Positions 43,150 to 51,630 of a stretch of DNA of 64,000 nucleotides are shown here, one piece after another. The position numbers and the translations under genes were made by a program. The notes under the pieces are model-generated. The model did no database searches. It was not told the DNA's origin and saw nothing but the letters and a program-made list of their open reading frames with translations. The first letter of the stretch is position 1. Every line of letters begins with the position of its first letter. Origin of the DNA: Pseudomonas sp. BGr12 (GTDB lineage: Bacteria > Pseudomonadota > Gammaproteobacteria > Pseudomonadales > Pseudomonadaceae); assembly GCF_030272895.1 (NCBI RefSeq), contig NZ_JALRNF010000002.1:124001-188000 (forward strand). The letters run 5' to 3'.

Positions 43150-44316
43150 TCACTGGTCGAGTGCGGTGAACAGCGCGTGGGCCGCTTTCACCCGCTCGTC
43201 ATTGGGGTAGTTCTTGTTCGCCAGCAGCACGATGCCGATACGTTTGGACGGCACGAAGGCCACGTAGGCGCCAAAGCCATTGGTCGAGCCGGTCTTGTTC
43301 AGCAGGGTGTCCGGCGGCAGGCGGGTCGGCTTGAGCCAGGTCACCGGATGTGGCTTGAGGGCCATGGCGGTCGAGTTGCCCTTGAGCAGGTGTCGCAGGC
43401 TGGTCGGGTAGCGATAAGTTTCCCAGCCCAGGCCCTGGGTCATCTCGCCGACCCGGTAATAGCCGGTCTGGGTCAGGGCGATGGCGCGCTGCAGGTCGAT
43501 GCTCAGCGACTGCGGCTGCATCTGCAGTTCCACGAAGTGCAGCAGGTCGCTGGCCGTGGTTTTCACCCCGTAGGCCTCGGCATCCAGCGGCCCGGGGCCG
43601 ACCCGTACCGCCTGGTTACCCTTGGTATAGCCTTGGGCGTAGTGCCCTTCCTGCTCGGCCGGTACTTGCAGGTAGGTGTGTTGCAGGCCCAATTGCGGCA
43701 GCAACTCGTCGGTCATCACCTCGGTGAAGGGTTTACCCAGGCTCTTGGCCGCCAGGTAGCCGAACAGGCCGAGGCTCGGGTTGGAATACAGCCGGTGGGT
43801 GCCGGGGGCGTAGTCAGGTTTCCACTGGGCGTAATAACGGATGACGTCTTTCTCGTCCTTGACCTTGTCGGGGAACTGCAAGGGCAGGCCGCCGGCGCTG
43901 TAGGTGCCGAGGTTGAGCAGGGTGATGCCTTCGAACGCGCTGCCCTTGAGGGCCGGCCAGTGCTTGCTGGCCACATCGCCCAGGTTGAGCTTGCGGTGGG
44001 CCTGGGCGAAACCTGCCAGGGTGGCGGTGAAGGTCTTGCTCACCGAGCCGATCTCGAACAGGGTGTCGGCGTCCACCGGCTGGTTGGCCTGTATCGAGGC
44101 GACGCCGTAGTTGAACACATACTGCTTGCCGTCGACCGACAGGGCGACCGCCATGCCGGGAATGGCCTGCTGCTGCATCAGCGGACGGATCGTGGCCTCG
44201 ACGCTGGCGGCGACCTGTTCGTCGGTGAGCGGGGCGGCCAGGCTCTGGCCGGCGCCGATCATCAGGGCGAGCCCCGCCACCATCGCGGGCGTGATGCTGC
44301 TGTCAGGGTGATTCAT
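43150..44316 (-). CDS. ampC: Class C beta-lactamase AmpC
   Basis: This 388-residue enzyme has a signal peptide (about 1-28) and all class C motifs: SVSK at 91-94 with nucleophile Ser91, YSN at 177-179 and KTG at 341-343. TYSAGGLPLQFPD is also typical. It hydrolyses penicillins and cephalosporins in the periplasm. The ATG at 44316 is chosen for its GGAAG. Its start overlaps by 14 bases the end of an AraC-family gene, and no ampR-like LysR gene is adjacent. Its 3' end is 4 bases from the convergent GST gene. Confidence 0.92.
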   Translation of the reverse strand: MNHPDSSITPAMVAGLALMIGAGQSLAAPLTDEQVAASVEATIRPLMQQQAIPGMAVALSVDGKQYVFNYGVASIQANQPVDADTLFEIGSVSKTFTATLAGFAQAHRKLNLGDVASKHWPALKGSAFEGITLLNLGTYSAGGLPLQFPDKVKDEKDVIRYYAQWKPDYAPGTHRLYSNPSLGLFGYLAAKSLGKPFTEVMTDELLPQLGLQHTYLQVPAEQEGHYAQGYTKGNQAVRVGPGPLDAEAYGVKTTASDLLHFVELQMQPQSLSIDLQRAIALTQTGYYRVGEMTQGLGWETYRYPTSLRHLLKGNSTAMALKPHPVTWLKPTRLPPDTLLNKTGSTNGFGAYVAFVPSKRIGIVLLANKNYPNDERVKAAHALFTALDQ

Positions 44317-45145
44317 CAAACAAGCTTCCATGTGTATTGATCTGATTGAGCGGCTGGCGAAACAACGCCCCGGGCGGCACGCCGAACTGCTTACCGAACG
44401 CGGCGATGAAGGCCGACAGCGATTCGTAGCCGCAGGCCAGGGCTACGTCGGTGACACGCTCGCCACGCTCCAGCGCGGGCAGTGCGCTCAACAGGCGCAT
44501 GCGCTGGCGCCAGAGGCGAAAGCTCAAGCCGGTTTCGCGCAGGAACAAACGGCTCAAGGTCTTTTCCGAGACGCCCTGCTGAGCGGCCCAGTCACTCAGG
44601 CGGGTGTCGGCGTCCGGTTGCGCCTGCAACTGCCGGCACAGTTCGCGCAGGCGCTCGTCGAGGGGCAGGGGCAGCATCAACTGCTGCTGCGCCGCCTGTG
44701 CCAGTTGGTCGAGCAGCACCTGCACCAGGCGCCCGTCGGCGCCCAGGGGATCGTAATGCACCGGCCCTTCGCTGAAGGTGCGGATCAGCTCGCGCAGCAG
44801 CGGGGTAATCGCGATCACCTGGCACTCGGCGGGCGACCAGAGGGCCGGCGGCCGTTCCAGGTAGAGGCTGCGCAGGCAGGTCTGGCCAGGGCAACTGACC
44901 CGGTGGCGGACCTGCGCCGGGATCCACACCGCGCGCTGCGGTGGCACCAGGTAGAAACCGGCGTCGGTATGCACCTCCAGCACCCCGTCGATGGCATAGG
45001 ACAACTGCCCCCAGGGATGGGCGTGGCGGTAGCCCAGGACGATGTTGGGCAGGGCCTGGAGGTGGCCGTAGACCGGGCGCGGCAGCTGGGTCAACTGCTC
45101 CAGGGCCTGGGGCTCGGGCAGGGTGGGTTGTCCGTTTGGCGACAC
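44303..45145 (-). CDS. AraC-family regulator (cupin sensor)
   Basis: This 280-residue regulator has an N-terminal cupin region (HAHPWGQLSYAIDGVLEVHTDAGFYLVPPQRAVWIP) and a C-terminal AraC double helix-turn-helix (TRLSDWAAQQGVSEKTLSRLFLRETGLSFRLWRQRMRLL). This matches the NimR/YeaM group. It is divergent from the bile-acid-symporter-like gene 79 bases away and overlaps ampC downstream, so it may regulate either; control of the divergent transporter is the more usual arrangement. Confidence 0.85.
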   Translation of the reverse strand: MSPNGQPTLPEPQALEQLTQLPRPVYGHLQALPNIVLGYRHAHPWGQLSYAIDGVLEVHTDAGFYLVPPQRAVWIPAQVRHRVSCPGQTCLRSLYLERPPALWSPAECQVIAITPLLRELIRTFSEGPVHYDPLGADGRLVQVLLDQLAQAAQQQLMLPLPLDERLRELCRQLQAQPDADTRLSDWAAQQGVSEKTLSRLFLRETGLSFRLWRQRMRLLSALPALERGERVTDVALACGYESLSAFIAAFGKQFGVPPGALFRQPLNQINTHGSLFDESP

Positions 45146-45224
45146 TGGCGGGGTGCTGGCGTTAGTGACAAAGGTGCGCAGACCTTATCGTCTGCCTCGC
45201 CACCTTAACAAGTCGGAATTGACC

Positions 45225-46217
45225 ATGAAGTACCTGCGGATGCTGTTCGACAACTTCACCCTGGCCCTGCTCGGGGTGATCCTCGTCGCCACCGTGCTGC
45301 CCTGCGAAGGCGACGGCGCCCGGGTGTTCGGCGGGCTGACCAACCTGGCCATCGGCCTGTTGTTCTTCCTGCACGGCGCCAAGCTGTCGCGCGAGGCGGT
45401 GGTGGCCGGGGCCGGACACTGGCGCCTGCACCTGCTGGTGTTCACCTGCACCTTCGTGATGTTTCCGCTGCTGGGCCTGGCGCTCAAGCCGCTGTTCCTG
45501 CCACTGATCGGCGATGAGTTGTACCTGGGTGTGCTCTATCTCTGCGCCTTGCCGGCCACGGTGCAATCGGCCATTGCCTTCACCTCGCTAGCGCGCGGTA
45601 ACGTGCCGGCGGCGATCTGCAGCGCGGCGGCGTCGAGCCTGCTGGGCATCGTCCTGACGCCCTTGCTGGTGGTGTTGCTGATGGGCGTGGAGGGCGACAG
45701 CGGCTCGAGCCTGGACGCGGTATTGAAAATTGTCCTGCAACTGCTGGTGCCCTTTGTCGCCGGGCAACTGGCGCGGCGCTGGATCGGCCACTGGGTGGCG
45801 CGCAATGCCCGCTGGCTGAAGTTCGTCGACCAGGGCTCGATCCTGCTGGTGGTCTACAGCGCCTTCAGCGATGCAGTGGTCAGCGGCCTGTGGCACGCGG
45901 TGGCGCCGCCGCGGCTGGCGGCCCTGGTGCTGGTCTGCTGTGTGTTGCTGGCGCTGGTGCTGGGAGGTACGGCGAGCCTGGGGCGACGATTGGGTTTCGA
46001 CCTCGAAGACCGTATCACCATCCTGTTCGCCGGCTCGAAAAAGAGCATGGCCACCGGCGTGCCGATGGCCCAGGTGCTGTTCGTCGGCGGCGGCATCGGG
46101 GCGATGATCCTGCCGTTGATGATCTTCCACCAGATCCAGTTGATGGTCTGCGCGGTGCTGGCCCAGCGCTACGCGGCCCGTACGCAGGCGTCGGCGCTGG
46201 GAGCAGATCCCTTTTGA
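45225..46217 (+). CDS. Bile acid:sodium symporter-family carrier (SBF-like)
   Basis: This 330-residue membrane protein with about ten hydrophobic segments belongs to the SBF-like family (PF13593); FFLHGAKLSREAVVAGAGHWRLH, LPATVQSAIAFTSLARGNVPAA and FAGSKKSMATGVPMAQVLF are typical. It takes up an organic anion with sodium; the substrate is not known. The start at 45225 follows GGAATTGACC, a weak binding site. Confidence 0.88.
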   Translation: MKYLRMLFDNFTLALLGVILVATVLPCEGDGARVFGGLTNLAIGLLFFLHGAKLSREAVVAGAGHWRLHLLVFTCTFVMFPLLGLALKPLFLPLIGDELYLGVLYLCALPATVQSAIAFTSLARGNVPAAICSAAASSLLGIVLTPLLVVLLMGVEGDSGSSLDAVLKIVLQLLVPFVAGQLARRWIGHWVARNARWLKFVDQGSILLVVYSAFSDAVVSGLWHAVAPPRLAALVLVCCVLLALVLGGTASLGRRLGFDLEDRITILFAGSKKSMATGVPMAQVLFVGGGIGAMILPLMIFHQIQLMVCAVLAQRYAARTQASALGADPF

Positions 46218-46269
46218 GCGGCAGTTGTGTGCGGGATTCGCCAGCCAATGCCTTGCGGGGATACGGCGG

Positions 46270-46312
46270 AACAACGGTATAATGTAATATTATATCGTAA
46301 TAATAGGTGTTA
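46270..46312 (+). promoter_or_regulatory. A/T-rich promoter with symmetric elements
   Basis: A perfect TATAAT -10 box lies at 46278-46283, 30 bases before the start of the next gene, inside a 35-base A/T-rich island in otherwise GC-rich DNA. TTGCGG at 46253-46258 could be a weak -35 (19-base spacer). TAATATTA (46285-46292) and the broken repeat ATATCGTAATAATA downstream of it look like repressor sites overlapping the start of transcription. Confidence 0.6.
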
Positions 46313-46313
46313 C

Positions 46314-47456
46314 ATGCCGCCAGCCAGTGCCCGCCTGCAGTCCATCGACGCCCTGCGCGGGCTGGTGATGCTGTTCATGCTGCTCGACCATGTGCGCGAG
46401 ACCTTCTTCCTCCATCGCCAGGTCGGCGACCCGATGGAGGCTGCGAACGTCGCTCCCGAGCTGTTCTTCACCCGGCTACTCAGCGCCCTGTGCGCGCCGG
46501 TATTCATCTTCCTGACCGGTTTGTCGGCCTGGCTCTACAGCCAGAAACACAGCCGCGCCGACACCTCGCGGTTCCTGCTGAAACGCGGCCTGTTCCTGGT
46601 GCTGCTGGAGCTGACCCTGGTCAACCTGGCCTGGAACGGCACCTTGTTAGCGCAAACGCTGTGGTTGCAGGTGATCTGGTGCATCGGCCTGTGCATGATC
46701 GTCCTGGCGGCGGCCCTGCACCTGCCGCGCGGGCTGTTGCTGGGGCTGGGGGCGTTGATCGTCGGCGGGCACAACCTGCTCGATCCGCTGGTGCTGGGCC
46801 CCGGTTCGCCCTGGTTCACTCCCTGGGCGATCCTGCACCAGCGCGATTTCATTGAACTGGGCGAGGTTACCCGGGCGCGCACCACCTACCCGGTGCTGCC
46901 GTGGATCGGGGTGATCCTGCTGGGCTGGGGCGTGGGGCCCTGGTTCGCCCAGGGCGTGCCGGCCAGGCGGCGTGTGCGGCGCTTGCTGGGCTGGGGCGGC
47001 GGCCTGCTGCTGGCGTTCGTCGGCCTGCGCTACCTCAATGGCTACGGCGAGCAACCCTGGGTGGCCATGGGCGATGCGCTGCGTACCACCATGAGTTTTC
47101 TCAGTGCGCGCAAATACCCACCCTCGCTGTTGTTCCTGCTGCCGACCCTGGGCCTGGGCCTGGTGTTGCTGGCCGTGCTCGAGCGCCAGCAGGCGCGGCG
47201 CTGGGTGCCGGTACTGGCGCTGTTCGGGGCGGCGCCGATGTTCTTCTACCTGCTGCACCTGTATGTGCTCAAGGCGCTGTACCTGGCGGCCGTGGCGGTG
47301 TGGGGCCTGAACCAGGGACAGTACTTCGGCTTTGAAGGGGTCGGCGGCGTATGGCTGTGCAGCCTGGCCCTGGCGTTGCTGCTGTATGTCCCGACGCGCT
47401 GGTTCGCGGCGCTGAAACAGCGGCGTCGGGATATCGCCTGGCTCAAGTACTTCTGA
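46314..47456 (+). CDS. DUF1624/HGSNAT-like membrane protein
   Basis: This 380-residue protein has about ten hydrophobic helices and starts with SARLQSIDALRGLVMLFMLLDHVRETFF, the 'RxxSIDALRG' signature of the acyltransferase-3/HGSNAT (DUF1624) group. Relatives pass an acetyl group across the membrane to a sugar. The substrate is unknown. The ATG at 46314 directly follows the A/T-rich promoter, giving a short leader. It is convergent with the DUF899 gene. Confidence 0.85.
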   Translation: MPPASARLQSIDALRGLVMLFMLLDHVRETFFLHRQVGDPMEAANVAPELFFTRLLSALCAPVFIFLTGLSAWLYSQKHSRADTSRFLLKRGLFLVLLELTLVNLAWNGTLLAQTLWLQVIWCIGLCMIVLAAALHLPRGLLLGLGALIVGGHNLLDPLVLGPGSPWFTPWAILHQRDFIELGEVTRARTTYPVLPWIGVILLGWGVGPWFAQGVPARRRVRRLLGWGGGLLLAFVGLRYLNGYGEQPWVAMGDALRTTMSFLSARKYPPSLLFLLPTLGLGLVLLAVLERQQARRWVPVLALFGAAPMFFYLLHLYVLKALYLAAVAVWGLNQGQYFGFEGVGGVWLCSLALALLLYVPTRWFAALKQRRRDIAWLKYF

Positions 47457-47462
47457 GCCGGG

Positions 47463-48188
47463 TCATTCGTGGCAGCAGTGCTTGGCGGCTTCGGCGCCCT
47501 CGTAGCGGTCGTGATGGCGAACCCAGTCCATGGTGCCTTCCTCGTTGCGGCCCTTGGGCATCAGGTCGAGGAAGTTGTAGGCGCCGACCAGGATGTCCAG
47601 GCCTCGGGCATAGCTTGAGTAGGTGTGGAAGATCGTGCCGCCCGCATCGCGATAGAACACGCTCAGGCCCGGCAGCTCGGTCTCGTTGCCGGCATAGGGC
47701 TCGTAGTTGTACTGGTTGATGCCCTCGGCGCCGGCGCTGACGCCGAACTCCTGGTTGAAGCTGCTGGCGTGGGACGAGACCCAGGGGAAGGTCCAGCCCA
47801 TGCGTTGCTTGAACGCCTGGAACTGGGCGAAGGGCGCGTGGGACACGGCCACCAGCGAGACATCGTGATGGGCCAGGTGCAGGTTGGCGCCGTCGAAATG
47901 GTCGGCCAGGAACGAACAGCCGCTGCAGCCTTCGCTCCAGCCGTCGCCGAACATGAAGTGGTAGACCAGCAGTTGGCTGCGTCCGGCGAACAGGTCGGCC
48001 AGGCTCAGGCGGCCCTGGGGGCCTTCGAAGCTGTAGGCCTGGTCGATACGCACCCAGGGCAGGGCGCGGCGGGCCCTGGCGAGTTCGTCGCGCTGGTGGG
48101 TCAGGGCCTTTTCGTGCAGCAGCAACTGGCGGCGGGCGCTGAGCCATTCGCTGCGCGAGACCACCTGCGGGTTGTGATAGTTGTCCAT
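47463..48188 (-). CDS. DUF899 thioredoxin-like protein
   Basis: This 241-residue protein is of the DUF899 family (thioredoxin-fold, 'AhpC-like' in some listings): FMFGDGWSEGCSGCSFLADHFDGANLHLAHHDVSLVAVSHAP has the CSGCS redox pair (about residues 90-93) and LPGLSVFYRDAGGTIFHTYSSYARG is typical of the C-terminal half. Function not established; a peroxiredoxin-like or dithiol-oxidoreductase role is likely. It appears to be a single-gene unit. Confidence 0.87.
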   Translation of the reverse strand: MDNYHNPQVVSRSEWLSARRQLLLHEKALTHQRDELARARRALPWVRIDQAYSFEGPQGRLSLADLFAGRSQLLVYHFMFGDGWSEGCSGCSFLADHFDGANLHLAHHDVSLVAVSHAPFAQFQAFKQRMGWTFPWVSSHASSFNQEFGVSAGAEGINQYNYEPYAGNETELPGLSVFYRDAGGTIFHTYSSYARGLDILVGAYNFLDLMPKGRNEEGTMDWVRHHDRYEGAEAAKHCCHE

Positions 48189-48451
48189 GGGTACGCTCCG
48201 GTGGGGGGAATGTACGGATGGTCGATTGCCGGCGCAGGGTTTCGACAGCGCAGGTGAATCGGGCGATGAACGGTGCCGGTTTGCGCCTGCAGGCGGTCGC
48301 GCCGCCGGCATATTTTGCGATTCTGGGGAACTAACTACACTAGGATTTCTCTATGATGGCATCGGCCAGCCAGCGGGGGGCATTGTAAGGTGACCGCCGC
48401 CTGATTAGACTGCGCCGAATTTCGTACGCAAAGCCCTTGTTAAGGACGTAT

Positions 48452-49291
48452 ATGATCAAGAAATGCTTGTTCCCGGCTGCCGGTTACGGCACCCGCTTCC
48501 TGCCTGCAACCAAAGCCATGCCCAAGGAAATGCTGCCGGTGGTGAACAAGCCACTGATCCAGTACGGCGTTGAAGAAGCGCTGGATGCTGGGCTGAACGA
48601 GATTTCCATTGTTACCGGTCGCGGCAAACGCGCCCTGGAAGACCACTTCGACATCAGCTACGAGCTGGAAAACCAGATCAAGGGCACCGACAAGGAAAAA
48701 TACCTGGTCGGTATCCGCCGTCTGCTCGACGAGTGCTCGTTCTCCTACACCCGCCAGACCGAAATGAAAGGCCTGGGCCACGCGATCCTGACCGGTCGCC
48801 CGCTGATCGGTGACGAGCCGTTCGCCGTGGTGCTGGCCGACGACCTGTGCGTCAACCTCGAAGGTGACGGCGTACTCAAGCAGATGGTCAAGCTGTACAA
48901 GCAGTACCGCTGCACCATCGTTGCCATCATGGAAGTCGACCCGCAGGAAACCAGCAAGTACGGCGTGATCGCCGGCGACCTGATCGGTGACGACCTGTAC
49001 CGTGTACGCAACATGGTCGAGAAGCCAAAGCCGGAAGATGCACCGTCGAACCTGGCGATCATCGGTCGCTACATCATGACCCCGGACATCTTCAAGCTGA
49101 TCGAAGAAACCGAGCCGGGCAAGGGCGGTGAAATCCAGATCACCGACGCACTGATGAAGCAGGCCCAGGACGGCTGCGTGATCGCCTACAAGTTCAAGGG
49201 CAAGCGTTTCGACTGCGGTGGCGCCGAAGGCTACATCGAGGCGACCAACTTCTGCTTCGAGAACTTCTACAAGACCGGCAAGGCTTACTGA
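48452..49291 (+). CDS. galU: UTP-glucose-1-phosphate uridylyltransferase
   Basis: This 279-residue enzyme has the nucleotidyltransferase motif GTRFLPATKAMPKEMLP (13-29) and the family's VLADDLC and EKPKPEDAPSNLAIIGRY segments. It makes UDP-glucose for lipopolysaccharide, exopolysaccharide and trehalose/glucan synthesis. AAGGA lies six bases before the ATG. It is followed by a strong terminator and then gor. Confidence 0.96.
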   Translation: MIKKCLFPAAGYGTRFLPATKAMPKEMLPVVNKPLIQYGVEEALDAGLNEISIVTGRGKRALEDHFDISYELENQIKGTDKEKYLVGIRRLLDECSFSYTRQTEMKGLGHAILTGRPLIGDEPFAVVLADDLCVNLEGDGVLKQMVKLYKQYRCTIVAIMEVDPQETSKYGVIAGDLIGDDLYRVRNMVEKPKPEDAPSNLAIIGRYIMTPDIFKLIEETEPGKGGEIQITDALMKQAQDGCVIAYKFKGKRFDCGGAEGYIEATNFCFENFYKTGKAY

Positions 49292-49308
49292 GTCCTCGGT
49301 GTTGTCTG

Positions 49309-49335
49309 AAAAAGCCACCTTCGGGTGGCTTTTTT
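49309..49335 (+). terminator. Rho-independent terminator of galU
   Basis: AAAAAGCCACC-TTCG-GGTGGCTTTTTT forms an 8-base stem with a TTCG tetraloop followed by six T's, 18 bases after the galU stop. It is the clearest terminator in the window. Confidence 0.92.
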
Positions 49336-49386
49336 GTTCCCGGCTGGTGAGTCGGGGTATGCTGTCGGCCTGGCAAGGAGACTGAA

Positions 49387-50742
49387 ATGGCCTACGATTT
49401 TGATCTGTTCGTGATTGGTGCCGGTTCCGGCGGTGTGCGTGCTGCGCGTTTTGCGGCGGGCTTCGGCGCGAAAGTGGCGGTGGCCGAAAGCCGTTACTTG
49501 GGCGGCACCTGTGTCAACGTCGGCTGCGTGCCGAAAAAGCTGCTGGTCTATGGTGCGCATTTTGCCGATGACTTCGAGCAGGCCGCAGGCTTTGGCTGGT
49601 CGCTGGAAGATGCCCAGTTCGAATGGGGCAAGCTGATCGCCAACAAGAACCGCGAGATCGAGCGGCTCAACGGCATCTACCGCAACCTTCTGGTCAACAG
49701 CGGCGTGACCTTGCTCGAAGGCCACGCCAAGCTGACCGGCGCCCATGAAGTGGAAGTCGAGGGCCAGCGCTACAGCGCCGAGCACATCCTCATCGCCACC
49801 GGCGGCTGGCCGCAGGTGCCGGACATTCCGGGCAAGGAACTGGCCATCAGTTCCAACGAAGCTTTCTTCCTCAAGGACCTGCCCAAGCGCGTGCTGGTGG
49901 TCGGTGGCGGTTATATCGCCGTCGAATTCGCTGGCATCTTCCAAGGACTGGGGGCGAAAACCACCTTGCTCTACCGCGGTGACATGTTCCTGCGCGGCTT
50001 CGATGGCGGGGTGCGCACGCACCTGAAGGAAGAGCTGGAAAAACGCGGCCTGAGCCTCAAGTTCAACAGCGACATCGCGCGTATCGAGCGCCAGGACGAC
50101 GGCAGCCTCAAGGCCACCCTCAAGGACGGTCGCGAGCTGGTCGCCGACTGTGTGTTCTACGCCACCGGGCGGCGGCCGATGCTCGACAACCTGGGCCTGG
50201 AAAACACCGGTGTGGAGCTCGATGCCCGTGGCTTCATCCGTGTCGATGACCTGTACCAGACCACCGAGCCATCGATCCTGGCCGTTGGCGATGTGATCGG
50301 GCGGGTGCAACTGACCCCGGTCGCCCTGGCCGAAGGCATGGCCGTGGCCCGTCGCCTGTTCAAGCCCGAGCAGTACCGCCCGGTGGACTACCAGAACATC
50401 CCGACCGCGGTGTTCAGCCAGCCACCGATCGGCACGGTCGGCCTGACCGAGGAGCAGGCGCTGGAGCAGGGGTACAAGGTGCAGATCTTCGAAAGCCGTT
50501 TCCGGCCGATGAAGCTGACCCTGACCGAGGTCCAGGAAAAGACCCTGATGAAACTGGTGGTCGATGCCGACACCGACCGGGTGCTGGGTTGCCACATGGT
50601 CGGCCCGGATGCCGGCGAGATCATCCAGGGCCTGGGCATCGCCCTCAAGGCCGGGGCGACCAAGCAGCAGTTCGACGAGACCATCGGCGTGCACCCGACG
50701 GCGGCGGAAGAGTTCGTCACCCTGCGTACGCCTGCGCGTTAA
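49387..50742 (+). CDS. gor: Glutathione-disulfide reductase
   Basis: This 451-residue pyridine nucleotide-disulfide oxidoreductase has FAD motif [13 protein letters not shown] (9-21), the redox pair Cys42/Cys47 in [13 protein letters not shown], the second nucleotide motif [11 protein letters not shown] and a C-terminal [12 protein letters not shown] with the active-site His. It reduces oxidised glutathione with NADPH. AAGGAG precedes the ATG. A REP pair follows. Confidence 0.95.
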   Translation: MAYDFDLFVIGAGSGGVRAARFAAGFGAKVAVAESRYLGGTCVNVGCVPKKLLVYGAHFADDFEQAAGFGWSLEDAQFEWGKLIANKNREIERLNGIYRNLLVNSGVTLLEGHAKLTGAHEVEVEGQRYSAEHILIATGGWPQVPDIPGKELAISSNEAFFLKDLPKRVLVVGGGYIAVEFAGIFQGLGAKTTLLYRGDMFLRGFDGGVRTHLKEELEKRGLSLKFNSDIARIERQDDGSLKATLKDGRELVADCVFYATGRRPMLDNLGLENTGVELDARGFIRVDDLYQTTEPSILAVGDVIGRVQLTPVALAEGMAVARRLFKPEQYRPVDYQNIPTAVFSQPPIGTVGLTEEQALEQGYKVQIFESRFRPMKLTLTEVQEKTLMKLVVDADTDRVLGCHMVGPDAGEIIQGLGIALKAGATKQQFDETIGVHPTAAEEFVTLRTPAR

Positions 50743-50751
50743 GCTACCTCA

Positions 50752-50808
50752 ATCGCGGGGCAAGCCCGCTCCTACGGATCTAGGTAGGAGCGGGCTTGCC
50801 CCGCGATA
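50752..50808. repeat. REP pair between gor and ahpC
   Basis: Inverted REP copies at 50752-50775 and 50785-50808, starting 10 bases after the gor stop. Likely insulates gor from ahpC. Confidence 0.9.
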
Positions 50809-50945
50809 GCATCAAAACCGCTATCGACATCCCCACCTTATAGCCAAAACCAATCGGCAACATCAGCTTTGCCAATGAGCATTGATCCAATGTATTGGCT
50901 ACGATTCTCCCATCAGTTTTTTCAACCCCTGAAGGAGAGTCACTC

Positions 50946-51509
50946 ATGCCTATCATCAACAGCCAGGTTAAACCGTTCAAAGCCACAGCTTACCACCAGG
51001 GCAAGTTCGTCGAAGTGTCTGAAGCCGACCTGAAGGGCAAATGGTCCGTGGTCTTCTTCTACCCGGCCGACTTCACCTTCGTCTGCCCGACCGAGCTGGG
51101 CGACCTGGCCGACAACTACGCCGAGTTCAAAGACCTGGGCGTGGAAATCTACGGCGTGTCCACCGACACCCACTTCACCCACAAGGCCTGGCACGACACC
51201 TCGGACACCATCGGCAAGATCCAGTACCCACTGATCGGTGACCCGACCCACGTCATCTCGCGCAACTTCGACGTGCTGATCGAAGAAGCCGGTATCGCCG
51301 ACCGTGGCACCTTCGTGATCAACCCGGAAGGCCAGATCAAGATCGTCGAACTGAACGACGGTGGCGTAGGCCGCGACGCCAGCGAACTGCTGCGCAAGAT
51401 CAAGGCTGCCCAGTACGTCGCTGCCCACCCAGGCGAAGTCTGCCCGGCCAAGTGGAAAGAAGGCGAAGCCACCCTGGCGCCATCGCTGGACCTGGTCGGC
51501 AAGATCTAA
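50946..51509 (+). CDS. ahpC: Alkyl hydroperoxide reductase subunit C (peroxiredoxin)
   Basis: This 187-residue typical 2-Cys peroxiredoxin has the peroxidatic Cys47 in FTFVCPTE and resolving Cys166 in GEVCPAKW. It reduces hydrogen peroxide and organic peroxides and is recycled by AhpF. AAGGAG lies nine bases before the ATG at 50946. The 135-base upstream region holds inverted TAGCCAA / TTGGCTA elements (50841 and 50895) that could be part of an OxyR site, but no clean OxyR consensus is present. Confidence 0.96.
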   Translation: MPIINSQVKPFKATAYHQGKFVEVSEADLKGKWSVVFFYPADFTFVCPTELGDLADNYAEFKDLGVEIYGVSTDTHFTHKAWHDTSDTIGKIQYPLIGDPTHVISRNFDVLIEEAGIADRGTFVINPEGQIKIVELNDGGVGRDASELLRKIKAAQYVAAHPGEVCPAKWKEGEATLAPSLDLVGKI

Positions 51510-51569
51510 GACCGTGAGCCAGCCGAGGGCGGTGGCCGCCCGCACCTGACGTTGTCACCGCCCCGCAAG

Positions 51570-51602
51570 ACGCCCGGGCGCTTTCGCCCGGGCGTTGTTA
51601 TT
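51570..51602 (+). terminator. Hairpin between ahpC and ahpF
   Basis: CGCCCGGGCG-CTTT-CGCCCGGGCG forms a 10-base perfect stem with a CTTT loop, 60 bases after the ahpC stop and followed by TTGTTATTT. It may stop most transcripts after ahpC, giving much more AhpC than AhpF from one promoter. Confidence 0.7.
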
Positions 51603-51630
51603 TCTACCGTTTGAAAAAGGAATCGCCCGT

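Noticed and set aside
48189-48451. Possible small gene or regulatory RNA before galU
   Set aside because: The short open frame there has no coding character, and no stable RNA structure or riboswitch core could be recognised.
50841-50905. OxyR binding site before ahpC
   Set aside because: Inverted TAGCCAA/TTGGCTA elements are present but the spacing and ATAG-type quarter sites of OxyR are not met; mentioned only in the ahpC entry.
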